The position numbers and the translations under genes were made by a program. Below, piece after piece: positions 1 through 6,440 of a stretch of DNA of 10,869 bases. Source of the DNA: JBARRS01 sp049644345 (GTDB lineage Bacteria; Actinomycetota; Thermoleophilia; Gaiellales; Gaiellaceae); assembly GCA_049644345.1 (NCBI GenBank), contig JBARRS010000055.1, forward strand, positions 1 through 10,869, given 5' to 3'. How positions within the stretch are numbered: position 1 is the first letter of the stretch; every line of letters starts with the position of its first letter. Below the pieces are notes generated by a model. The model was not told the DNA's origin. It saw nothing but the letters and a program-made list of their open reading frames with translations, and did no database searches.

Positions 1-846
1 ACGCTCCTGGTCGGGCGTGAGCTCGAACGGGAGCACCGCGCGGTATCGGGCGACGAGCTCGCCCGGCGCCCCAAGAGCCGGCGCAACCGCCTCGGCGCGG
101 CCCTCGCGAATCCGCGCGAGCCCGACCTGGAGCAGCAGCAGCTCGTCGAACGCGAGCCGGCGCCGGGCGCGCTCTCCGTCCGCCTCGCTCCGCGGCCGGT
201 GCAGCGCCGCGACCGCGTCGGCGCGGAGCGGCAGGCCTTCCGAGGCTTTCAGCCGGGCGGGCAGCGGGTCTGCGAGGTCGCCCGCATTGGACAGTGCGAG
301 CTCGACGAGCGCGCGGATCCGCGACGACGACACCTCTTCGCTTGCGGGGTAGATCGGCGCGAAGTCCGCGGTCGCGGCGGCTCCGTTCACGTCGTACGAG
401 CGCACGTGGAACTCGCTCCGCCGTAGCTGCCCGCGCAACCGCACTCGGGTTCCCGGCCGAAGCTTCTCCTCGAGCCAGGGCTGGTTGAACCAGACGGCGG
501 CGATCTCGGCGCTCTCGTCCCGGACCGCGGCCTTCAGCACCGTCACTCGCCGGCGCGTCGGCCGGCTCGTGACGCGCCGGATCTCCCCCGCGATCACAGC
601 CTCCCCTCCGACCGCGAGGTCGGCAATCGCCGTCTCTCCCACCGCGCGCTGATAGCCGCGCGGACGGTGCTCGAGCAGATCGCGCACCGTCCGCAGGCCG
701 AGCTTCGCCAGCTTCTGCCGGAGCGCCGGCCCGACACCCGCCAGCGTCTCGACGGATCGCTCGAGCCCAGCCGGTCGGATGCCTCGTGTCCGCGGCCACC
801 CCTCGGGGCGGTCCAGCCCCGCAAACACCGTTGGCAGCCGGCTCAC
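1..846 (-). CDS. recG: ATP-dependent DNA helicase RecG, N-terminal part (C-terminus beyond window)
   Basis: RecG is a superfamily 2 helicase that regresses stalled replication forks and branch-migrates Holliday junctions. The 282 codons seen cover the N-terminal wedge (OB-fold) region and the lead-in to the helicase core. Near residues 35-65 there is the family's helix-hairpin-helix-like stretch (LAGVGPALRQKLAKLG, then RTVRDLLEHRPRGY). At 119-125 there is WFNQPWL, a RecG wedge signature. Close to the window edge comes the FDELLLLQ helix, then LPFELTPDQ, which leads into the Q-motif region. Walker A and the DExH box would lie outside the window. The chosen start is the first GTG after the upstream gene's stop, 10 bases away; a GAGG lies only 2 bases before it, so GTG at 826-828 is an alternative. 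It follows the 2H phosphoesterase gene closely and probably shares its transcript. Identification is confident; the exact start is less so. Confidence 0.93.
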   Translation of the reverse strand, partial: MSRLPTVFAGLDRPEGWPRTRGIRPAGLERSVETLAGVGPALRQKLAKLGLRTVRDLLEHRPRGYQRAVGETAIADLAVGGEAVIAGEIRRVTSRPTRRRVTVLKAAVRDESAEIAAVWFNQPWLEEKLRPGTRVRLRGQLRRSEFHVRSYDVNGAAATADFAPIYPASEEVSSSRIRALVELALSNAGDLADPLPARLKASEGLPLRADAVAALHRPRSEADGERARRRLAFDELLLLQVGLARIREGRAEAVAPALGAPGELVARYRAVLPFELTPDQER

Positions 847-856
847 GTCCTCGATT

Positions 857-1375
857 CTAGGTCCCGAGCCGGAAGGTCCCGCGGCGGCACCAGACGCCGT
901 CTTCCCCCCGCTCCAGCAGCGCGACCTCGGCCGCCCGCGCATCGATGGGCTCGAGCCCGGCGAGGCCCGCTTCGACGCGAGCGAGCAGCTCGCCCTCGCC
1001 CTGCGCAATGGTCAGGTGCGGGACGATCTCGTCGTGGGCTCCGCCGTAGGGAGGATACGCCGGGAATCGTTCGACGATCGTGCTTGTCAACGCAACGAAC
1101 GGCTCCGGCGGTTCCGGCGCGAGCCAGGCGGTCCCGTCAGGGAACCGCTCGATCCGCGCGAGCCCGAACTCGAAAGCGGGGACGCTCGCGAACAGCGAGC
1201 GCAGCTCGGCGACAAGCTCGTCGTCGGCCCGCGGCAGGAACGGATAGAGGAGCGTCACGTGCGCCGGCACGCCGGGCGGGGCGGCCCATGAATCGACCCA
1301 GGCCTCGTAGAGCACCTGCGCCTCCGGCACCTCGACTATCAGCGCTGTCTCACGACTCACGCTTGTAGGTTGCAC
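857..1375 (-). CDS. 2H phosphoesterase / 2'-5' RNA ligase family protein
   Basis: The protein (172 residues) belongs to the 2H phosphoesterase superfamily (LigT, ThpR and relatives). These enzymes act on 2',3'-cyclic phosphates or 2'-5' phosphodiester links in RNA or nucleotides. Both catalytic HxT motifs are present: H39-V-T41 in PAHVTLLYPF, and H120-L-T122 in VPHLTIAQG. The spacing of about 80 residues and the total length suit a minimal two-lobed 2H fold. The substrate cannot be told from sequence. Two GTG starts are possible: 1373-1375 (annotated, longest) and 1358-1360 (five residues shorter). The shorter form fits the usual compact N-terminus of the family and gives a larger gap to the divergent gene. 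Neither has a clear Shine-Dalgarno sequence. recG follows 10 bases after the stop, so the two genes are probably co-transcribed. Confidence 0.87.
   Translation of the reverse strand: MQPTSVSRETALIVEVPEAQVLYEAWVDSWAAPPGVPAHVTLLYPFLPRADDELVAELRSLFASVPAFEFGLARIERFPDGTAWLAPEPPEPFVALTSTIVERFPAYPPYGGAHDEIVPHLTIAQGEGELLARVEAGLAGLEPIDARAAEVALLERGEDGVWCRRGTFRLGT
1367..1369 (+). promoter_or_regulatory. Weak Shine-Dalgarno for the MBL-fold gene
   Basis: An AGG triplet lies 8 bases before the GTG at 1378, within GTAGGTTGCAC. It is short but correctly spaced, and it supports the annotated start of the plus-strand gene. It lies inside the first codons of the divergent 2H gene if that gene starts at 1375. 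Confidence 0.35.
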
Positions 1376-1377
1376 GT

Positions 1378-1998
1378 GTGAGCGAGCCGCAGGCGGTTGC
1401 GAGCGAGATCGAGGAGATCCTGCCCGGCGTCTGGCGCTGGTCCGTACACGACGAGCGGATCGCGTTCGTCAGCGCGGCCCACGCGTTCGCGAGCGACGAA
1501 GGCACAGTGCTCGTTGATCCGCTGCCGCTCACGGCGGAACCCCTACGACGCCTCGGCACGGTCGCAGCCGTCTGCCTCACGGCGGGCAGCCATCAGCGCT
1601 CGGCCTGGCGCTATCGACGCGAGCTCGGCGCGAAAGTTTACGCGCCGTCGCTCGCGAAGGAGCTGGAGGAAGAGCCGGACGTGCGCTATGGCGACGGCGA
1701 CGTGCTGCACGGCGGGCTCCGGACCGTCTTCACGCCGGGCGCGGGGACCACCCAGCACACGCTCGTCCTCCACCGAGAGCACAAGATCGCATTCGTTGCC
1801 GACCTGCTCGTCTGGCCGGAGGGCGGCGAGATCGGAATGGTCGACGATCGCTACCTGCACGATCCGGAGGAGGCGCGGCGCAGCCTTCGCAGGCTGCTCG
1901 AGCTCAAGCTCGAGATGCTCTGTCTCGCCCACGGCATGCCCGTCCGGGGAGATCCCAAGGCGGCGATCCGGGACGTGCTCGGTGAGTCGTCGTCCTGA
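1378..1998 (+). CDS. Metallo-beta-lactamase-fold protein with degenerate metal site
   Basis: The 206-residue protein has the layout of the MBL-fold hydrolase family. It has an N-terminal EILPGVWRW strand, then GTVLVDPL at 42-49, LTAGSHQRSA at 67-76 where HxHxDH should be, TPGAGTTQHT at 119-128 where TPGHTPG(C/H)T is usual, VADLL at 140-144 (the conserved Asp strand) and LAHGMPV at 183-189 (the last His). Asp142 and His185 survive, but the first-motif ligands and the third-motif His (Ala122) are replaced; only His72 remains in the first motif. It may be a non-catalytic or altered MBL-fold protein, perhaps binding rather than cutting a ligand. The substrate is unknown. It is the only plus-strand gene here, head-to-head with the 2H gene and convergent with the receiver gene (4 bases between stops). 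The GTG start has a weak AGG 8 bases upstream. Confidence 0.82.
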   Translation: MSEPQAVASEIEEILPGVWRWSVHDERIAFVSAAHAFASDEGTVLVDPLPLTAEPLRRLGTVAAVCLTAGSHQRSAWRYRRELGAKVYAPSLAKELEEEPDVRYGDGDVLHGGLRTVFTPGAGTTQHTLVLHREHKIAFVADLLVWPEGGEIGMVDDRYLHDPEEARRSLRRLLELKLEMLCLAHGMPVRGDPKAAIRDVLGESSS

Positions 1999-2002
1999 AC
2001 AA

Positions 2003-2386
2003 CTACGCCGGGGCGGACCGGGCAGCGCGATGAATGGCGGTGACGATTTCGTCCAGGTCTTCGTCCTTCGTCAGGCACGCGATCGCCCCCGCTTCGTAGA
2101 GCGCGTCGCGCTCGCGCAGGTTCGCCGAGGCGGTCAGGCCGACGACGGCGGCGGACGGACAGGCGGCGCGCACGGCCGCCGTCGCCTGGACTCCGTCGAT
2201 CCCGGGGAGGCGGTAATCCATCAGGACGACGTCGGGACGCAGCTGACGGACGGCTTCGATCGCGCGCTCGCCGTCGTCGATCGAGCCCACCACCTCGATG
2301 TCCGAGCGGAGGCCGAGCACGAGCTCGAGCCCTTCGCGGAAGACGTCGTTGTCCTCGACGAGCACGACGCGGATCGGCGCGTCCAC
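2003..2386 (-). CDS. Stand-alone response-regulator receiver (REC) domain protein
   Basis: The 127-residue protein is a single CheY-like receiver with no output domain. The acidic pocket is E11/D12 (VLVEDND), the phospho-acceptor is D57 (VVLMDYRLPG), the switch residue is T85 (VVGLTAS) and the conserved lysine is K107 (CLTKDE). All key residues are intact, so phosphorylation is expected. The sequence resembles the receiver half of NarL/LuxR-type regulators, but it stops after the last helix and no DNA-binding domain follows. No histidine kinase is encoded in the window, so the partner is unknown. It starts with GTG 17 bases after the FakA-like gene and probably shares its transcript. Its stop faces the convergent MBL-fold gene across 4 bases, with no terminator visible there. 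No clear Shine-Dalgarno was seen; the in-frame start choice is moderately sure. Confidence 0.88.
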   Translation of the reverse strand: MDAPIRVVLVEDNDVFREGLELVLGLRSDIEVVGSIDDGERAIEAVRQLRPDVVLMDYRLPGIDGVQATAAVRAACPSAAVVGLTASANLRERDALYEAGAIACLTKDEDLDEIVTAIHRAARSAPA

Positions 2387-2403
2387 AGGCTGACTGTAAT
2401 CCG

Positions 2404-3972
2404 CTATTCGGCCGCTAGAAGCAGCGGGTAGTTGGGCTGTCCGCCCGCCTGGACGTCGAGCTCCAGCTCCGGATGCCGACGGGCGACCTCCTCGAGCAGC
2501 GCCTCGAGCGGTGGCTCGTCCTCGCCGGTGAGGAGCGTCAGCACGTCGCGCGGCTCGGCGAGCAGGTACTCCACGACGGTGCGCGCGACCTCGTCGAAGC
2601 TCGTGCCGCCGGCGACCGGCTCGCCGTCGAGCAGCCCGAGATAGTCCCCCGCCCCGGCGATCCCGTCCACGTCACGCGAGGCGGTCGTGACGGCGCCGGC
2701 GGCGACGCGCGCGATCGCGGTCTCGATCTCGGCCGCGTTTCCCTCGGCCGAGCGGCCCGGATCGAACGCGACCATCGCCGCGAGTCCTGCCTGGAGCGAC
2801 CGCGAAGGCAGCACGCGGACCGGCTTCGCCGCGGCGGCCGCGGCCTGCTCCGCGGCCATGAACACGTTCGCGTTGTTCGGCAGGAGCAGGACCTCGTCCG
2901 CCGGAGCGCGCTCGATCGCGTCGAGCAGCTCCGACGTCGAAGGGTTCATCGTCCGAGCGCCGTCCACGACCTCTGCGGCGCCGAGGCTCTCGAACAGCCG
3001 CCGGTTCCCGGCTCCCGCGACGACTGCGACGACCGCGCCCGCAGCGTCCGGGAGCGCGTACAGGAGCCGCTCCTCCCGCGCGAGCGTCTCGCGATGCATG
3101 TTGGCGATCTCGACCGCCTCCACCACACCGGCTCGCGTACCCGAAGCGAGCGCGGCCCCCGGGTCGTCCGTGTGCACGTGCACCTTCAGCGCGCCGGCGT
3201 CGCCGACGACGAGCAGCGAGTCGCCCATCGGTTCGAGCTCGTTCTCGAGCTGCTCCCGGTCGAGCTGGGTGCCCTCGACCACGAACGAGGTGCAGTAGCG
3301 GTAGCGGGAGAGCGCCTGATGGACGGCCTCGAGCGGGAGCTCCTCATGAGCAACAGGTTCCGGGAGCGGCCGGCCCGCGACGGCTGCCGCGATCCCGCGC
3401 AGGAGCTCGACGAGCGCGGCCGCCCCTGCGTCCACGACTCCCGCCTCCCTCAGCACTGCGAGTACCTCCGGCGTCCGCTCGACCGCCTCGTCGCCGTGGC
3501 GCACGAGCCCGTCGAGGAGATCCGGCACCGGCGTACTGGGATCTGCGCGCTCGGCCTCCTCAGCGAGCTCTCGGATCACCGTCAGCATCGTCCCCTCGAC
3601 CGGCCGGCGGACGCCGCGGTAGGCGGCGTCGCTGGCGCTGCGCAGGGCGTCGGCCACCGCGGAAGCGTCGATCCCGTCGGCGAGCGCAAGCGCCTCGGCC
3701 GCCCCACGCACGATCTGGGAGAGGATCACCCCTGAGTTCCCGCGCGCGCCCATCAGCGCCGCCCGCGCGATCTCGCGCGCCAGTGCGTCGGGCTCCGCCG
3801 TCTCGCTCTGCTCGAGCGCAGCTACCACGGCGCGGACGGTGAGGGCGACATTGGTTCCGGTGTCACCGTCGGGCACCGGGTAGACGTTCAGGTCGTCGAT
3901 CTGCTGCCGGCTCTGCTCGATCGCCTTTGCCGCGGCGCTGACGAGGTCGAGCCCCTCGTCGCGGTCGTTCAC
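2404..3972 (-). CDS. fakA: DAK2-domain protein, fatty acid kinase FakA / YloV family
   Basis: The 522-residue protein matches the YloV/FakA family. In staphylococci, FakA uses ATP to phosphorylate fatty acids held by FakB (DegV-family) proteins. Domains in order: an N-terminal DAK2/DhaL ATP-binding domain (about 1-200), with LNVYPVPDGDTGTN at 28-41 giving the Mg-binding aspartates D35 and D37, and GARGNSGVILSQ at 75-86; a middle domain (about 205-280) with Cys227 in YCTSF and His265/His267 in KVHVHT, matching the zinc site described for FakA; and a C-terminal alpha/beta domain to 522. The GTG start overlaps the Asp23 gene's stop by 4 bases (GTGA), which implies translational coupling. The open frame runs much further upstream, but through the Asp23 gene, so a longer start is rejected. 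No FakB gene is in the window. Order after rpmB and asp23 matches Bacillus rpmB-yloU-yloV. Confidence 0.9.
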   Translation of the reverse strand: MNDRDEGLDLVSAAAKAIEQSRQQIDDLNVYPVPDGDTGTNVALTVRAVVAALEQSETAEPDALAREIARAALMGARGNSGVILSQIVRGAAEALALADGIDASAVADALRSASDAAYRGVRRPVEGTMLTVIRELAEEAERADPSTPVPDLLDGLVRHGDEAVERTPEVLAVLREAGVVDAGAAALVELLRGIAAAVAGRPLPEPVAHEELPLEAVHQALSRYRYCTSFVVEGTQLDREQLENELEPMGDSLLVVGDAGALKVHVHTDDPGAALASGTRAGVVEAVEIANMHRETLAREERLLYALPDAAGAVVAVVAGAGNRRLFESLGAAEVVDGARTMNPSTSELLDAIERAPADEVLLLPNNANVFMAAEQAAAAAAKPVRVLPSRSLQAGLAAMVAFDPGRSAEGNAAEIETAIARVAAGAVTTASRDVDGIAGAGDYLGLLDGEPVAGGTSFDEVARTVVEYLLAEPRDVLTLLTGEDEPPLEALLEEVARRHPELELDVQAGGQPNYPLLLAAE

Positions 3973-4292
3973 GCACTTCTCCTCACGCCGTCGATGTGGA
4001 CGTCGACAGAAGCGACACGGAGGCCCGTCAGCCGCTCGACCTCGTAGGCGACGCGCGAACGGATCGTCGATGCGACCTCCGCCAGGTTGAGCCCGTGCTC
4101 GACGACGACGCGAAGGCTGAGCTCGAGACCGTCCGGTCCATCGCCGACCGTCACGGCGTCCCGACTCCGCGTCACGAGCCGCCGCCCGCCCGTGCCCACG
4201 ACTCCGTAGCACTCGGCAATCGTGTGCCCCGCGATCTGTGCAATCGCACACGGCGCGATCGTGATCCGCCCGAGTGGCGAAGAGAGATCCAT
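3969..4292 (-). CDS. Asp23/Gls24 (YloU) family protein
   Basis: This is a 107-residue Asp23/Gls24 envelope-stress family protein, related to B. subtilis YloU. The signatures are GRITIAPCAIAQIAGHTIAECYGV at the N-terminus (quoted residues 8-31 in part: the I-x-P-x-x-(I/V)-x-x-I-A pattern), an LRVVVEHGLNLAEVA strand-helix, and a C-terminal SVDVHIDGV strand. Family proteins are small and cytoplasmic, and in some species are tied to the membrane through a partner; their exact role is not settled. The ATG start lies 45 bases after the rpmB stop with no strong Shine-Dalgarno. Its stop overlaps the start of the FakA-like gene by 4 bases, the pairing seen in many Gram-positive bacteria. The identification rests on pattern plus context; the family is diverse, but the neighbours make it quite secure. 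Confidence 0.87.
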   Translation of the reverse strand: MDLSSPLGRITIAPCAIAQIAGHTIAECYGVVGTGGRRLVTRSRDAVTVGDGPDGLELSLRVVVEHGLNLAEVASTIRSRVAYEVERLTGLRVASVDVHIDGVRRSA

Positions 4293-4337
4293 CCGGGCCG
4301 TTAGACGCGCCCGCGCAAAAAGCGGGTTGCGACCGTC

Positions 4338-4529
4338 TTATAGGGCCTTGTGGACGCGGCCGCCCTTGAGGCAGCGCGTGCAGACGTAAGCCCGCGTCGC
4401 CTTTCCGTTCAGGAGCACGCGGACACGCTGAAGATTGGGGTTGAAGCGCCGCTTGGTCGCCACCATCGAATGACTTCGGTTGTTGCCGAAGCCCGGCTTC
4501 TTCCCGCAGACTGCGCATACCTTGGACAT
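4338..4529 (-). CDS. rpmB: 50S ribosomal protein L28 (zinc-binding form)
   Basis: This is a 63-residue L28, a late-assembling protein of the large ribosomal subunit. It starts MSKVCAVCGKKPGFGNNRSH and continues with the RRFNPNLQRVRV stretch and a basic C-terminus. Two cysteine pairs, C5/C8 and C50/C53, form the zinc ribbon of the C+ paralogue class; zinc-free L28 copies lack these. The length is normal. The ATG start is 16 bases after the ribH stop. A 45-base gap before the Asp23 gene has no good terminator. rpmB heads the conserved rpmB-asp23-fakA string and may have its own promoter within ribH, but I could not identify one with confidence. Confidence 0.96.
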   Translation of the reverse strand: MSKVCAVCGKKPGFGNNRSHSMVATKRRFNPNLQRVRVLLNGKATRAYVCTRCLKGGRVHKAL

Positions 4530-4545
4530 CGGCCGAGCAGTCTAG

Positions 4546-5196
4546 CTAGCCCGTGGCGGACCGCAGCTGCGTGAAGAGATCGGCCATCTCGAGCGCGCCG
4601 CGGACGGCCTCGGCGCCCTTCTCGACTCGCTCCTCGGCCTGCTCGAGCGTGTCGCACGTGAGCACGCCGAAGGCAACCGGGATCCCGGTCTCGAGAGCCG
4701 CGAGCTGAAGACCGCTCGCCGCCTCGCCCGCCACGTAGTCGAAGTGCGGCGTCTCGCCTCGAATGACCGCCCCGAGCGCAACCACGCACGAGAAGCGCCG
4801 CGTTTTCGCGAGAGCCATCGCGGCGAGCGGGAGCTCGAAGGCACCGGGGACCGGCAGCACCGTCACTGCCTCGCGGGCGACGCCGGCCCGTTCGAGCTCG
4901 TCGAGCGCGCTCTCGAGCAGGCGATTCGTCACGCTGCCGTTGAACCGGCTGATGACGACTGCGACCGCGCGCCGGCCGCCGTCCGGGCTCCCTTCGACGA
5001 CGTTGTAACCGGGCGGGACCTCGAGCTCGCCCGGCCCGTGCTCCGGTCCGCGCAGGCGCGGGAGCTCGTCCTCCTCGGCCGGCACCTCCTCCGGCTCGGC
5101 CTCGGCCGCGGGCTCGAGCTCCTCCTCGTCCTCCTCGGGCCTGGGTACCGGCTCGGGCTCGGCGCCCGGCCAGGCTTCCTCGATCCGCTCGCTCAC
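4546..5196 (-). CDS. ribH: 6,7-dimethyl-8-ribityllumazine synthase with acidic N-terminal extension
   Basis: RibH joins 5-amino-6-ribitylaminouracil with 3,4-dihydroxy-2-butanone 4-phosphate to make the lumazine precursor of riboflavin. The catalytic part starts near residue 77. It contains SRFN (83-86), VPGAFELP (116-123), GAVIRGETPHFDY (142-154, with catalytic His151), GVLTCDTLEQA (177-187) and a C-terminal GALEMADL helix. Two features are odd. About 60-65 residues precede the normal start and are rich in Glu and Pro: 23 acidic against 4 Arg/Lys residues in the first 59. The loop that usually reads like RAGTKAGNKG is shortened to R190-V-E-K193-G. The GTG start overlaps the ribBA stop by 4 bases (GTGA). 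The only in-frame GTG further in that I found is at 5083-5085, and its GGAGGA is too close to serve as a ribosome site. Function is confident; the start is fairly sure. Confidence 0.92.
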   Translation of the reverse strand: MSERIEEAWPGAEPEPVPRPEEDEEELEPAAEAEPEEVPAEEDELPRLRGPEHGPGELEVPPGYNVVEGSPDGGRRAVAVVISRFNGSVTNRLLESALDELERAGVAREAVTVLPVPGAFELPLAAMALAKTRRFSCVVALGAVIRGETPHFDYVAGEAASGLQLAALETGIPVAFGVLTCDTLEQAEERVEKGAEAVRGALEMADLFTQLRSATG

Positions 5197-6440
5197 TTCT
5201 CGAACCGAAGATCCTGGTGGTGGAGCCGGTGCTCGAGCTTGTCGCGCTTCGCCCGCAGGTAGCCGCGGTTTTCGGCGTTCGGGGGCACCTCGATCGGTAC
5301 CTGCTCGACGACCTCGAGCCCGAAGCCTTCGAGGCCGCTGATCTTGCGTGGGTTGTTGGTGAGGATCCTGATCGTCGAGAGGCCGAGGTCGGCGAGAATC
5401 TGGTTGCCGATTCCCCATTCACGGGCGTCCGCCGGGAAGCCGAGCTCGAGGTTCGCCTCGACGGTGTCGAGGCCGTTCTCCTGCAGCTCGTATGCCCTCA
5501 GCTTGTTCAGGAGGCCGATCCCGCGCCCCTCCTGCGCCATGTAGAGCAGCACGCCGTGCTCCTCTGCCGCGATCCGCAGCAGCGCCTGCTCGAGCTGCTC
5601 GCCGCAGTCGCAGCGGAGGGAATGGAAGACGTCCCCAGTGAGGCACTCCGAGTGGACGCGGACGAGCACGTTTTGCTCGCCTTCCACCTCGCCCTTGACC
5701 AGCGCGAGGTGATGCTTGCCCGTCAGCTTCTCGCGGAAGGCGACCGCGGTGAACTCGCCGTATTCGGTCGGCATGCGCACCGTCGACGTCCGCTCGACGA
5801 GCTTCTCGGTCCGCCGCCGGTACTCGATCAGGTCGGCCACGGTGATCATCTTCAAGCCGTGCCGCTCGCAGTAGGGGACGAGATCCGGCACGCGCGCCAT
5901 CGTCCCGTCCTCGTTCATCACCTCGCAGACGACGCCGGCCGGGTTGAGACCCGCTAGCCGCGCGAGATCGACCGCCGCCTCGGTCTGTCCGGCGCGCTCG
6001 AGCACGCCGCCGCGCCGCGCCTTGAGCGGAAAGACATGGCCGGGCTGGACAAGCGCCTCAGGCCCCTTCGACGGGTCGATCGCGACCTGGATCGTCCGCG
6101 AGCGGTCGTGGGCGGAGATCCCCGTCGAGATCCCCTCGCGCGACTCGATCGAGATCGTGAACGCGGTCCCGAAGGGCGTCTCGTTGCGCTCGGTCATCGG
6201 GCGCAGGCCCAGCGCATCGCAGCGCTCATCGGTCAGGCAGAGGCAGATCAGGCCGCGACCGTGCATCGCCATGAAGTTGATCGCCTCGGGCGTGGCGAAC
6301 TGGGCGGCGATCGTCAGATCGCCCTCGTTCTCGCGGTCCGCCGCGTCGATGACGACCACGAGCTTGCCCTGGCGGACATCCTCGATCGCCTCCTCGATCG
6401 TCGCGAAAGCCGTGCGCTCCTGGACTGCCATCGAGCTCAT
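5193..6440 (-). CDS. ribBA: Bifunctional DHBP synthase / GTP cyclohydrolase II
   Basis: The 415-residue fusion starts both branches of riboflavin synthesis. The N-terminal RibB domain (about 10-210) turns ribulose 5-phosphate into 3,4-dihydroxy-2-butanone 4-phosphate; it shows DRENEGDL at 35-42, GLICLCL, SREGISTGISAHDR near 100-113, GHVFPLKA at 134-141 and CEVMNEDGTMAR near 172-183. The C-terminal RibA domain (about 215-410) opens the GTP ring; its zinc cysteines are C266, C277 and C279 (spacing C-x10-C-x-C), followed by QEGRGIGLLNK at 303-313 and LTNNPRKI. Both active sites look intact. The ATG start (with a second ATG three codons in) overlaps the ribE stop as ATGA, and the stop overlaps the ribH start as GTGA. 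The frame stays open further upstream, but that part lies within ribE and has no family similarity, so the longer start is rejected. Confidence 0.96.
   Translation of the reverse strand: MSSMAVQERTAFATIEEAIEDVRQGKLVVVIDAADRENEGDLTIAAQFATPEAINFMAMHGRGLICLCLTDERCDALGLRPMTERNETPFGTAFTISIESREGISTGISAHDRSRTIQVAIDPSKGPEALVQPGHVFPLKARRGGVLERAGQTEAAVDLARLAGLNPAGVVCEVMNEDGTMARVPDLVPYCERHGLKMITVADLIEYRRRTEKLVERTSTVRMPTEYGEFTAVAFREKLTGKHHLALVKGEVEGEQNVLVRVHSECLTGDVFHSLRCDCGEQLEQALLRIAAEEHGVLLYMAQEGRGIGLLNKLRAYELQENGLDTVEANLELGFPADAREWGIGNQILADLGLSTIRILTNNPRKISGLEGFGLEVVEQVPIEVPPNAENRGYLRAKRDKLEHRLHHQDLRFEK

Noticed and set aside
1999..2002. Bidirectional terminator at the convergent MBL-fold and receiver genes
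   Set aside because: Only 4 bases separate the stops and I see no inverted repeat with a T-run in the flanking coding ends.
2473..3735. Long plus-strand open frame (420 codons) opposite the FakA-like gene
   Set aside because: It is Arg/His-rich with no recognisable motif and mirrors a well-supported minus-strand gene; long antisense frames are expected at this GC content.
4310..4326. Possible terminator between rpmB and the Asp23 gene (cccgc ... gcggg)
   Set aside because: The stem is only 5 bp and the A/T run is in the loop rather than after the stem.
3973..4518. Extended N-terminus for the FakA-like protein
   Set aside because: The frame stays open upstream, but it runs through the Asp23 and L28 genes; the GTG at 3972 gives the normal family N-terminus and a 4-base overlap.
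4542..4549. Palindrome ctagctag between ribH and rpmB
   Set aside because: It is 8 bases, includes the ribH stop codon, and has no partner repeat or motif nearby; probably chance.
5197..5418. Still longer N-terminus for RibH
   Set aside because: The frame continues into ribBA with Arg/Gln/Pro-rich sequence; the overlapping GTG at 5196 is the sensible start.
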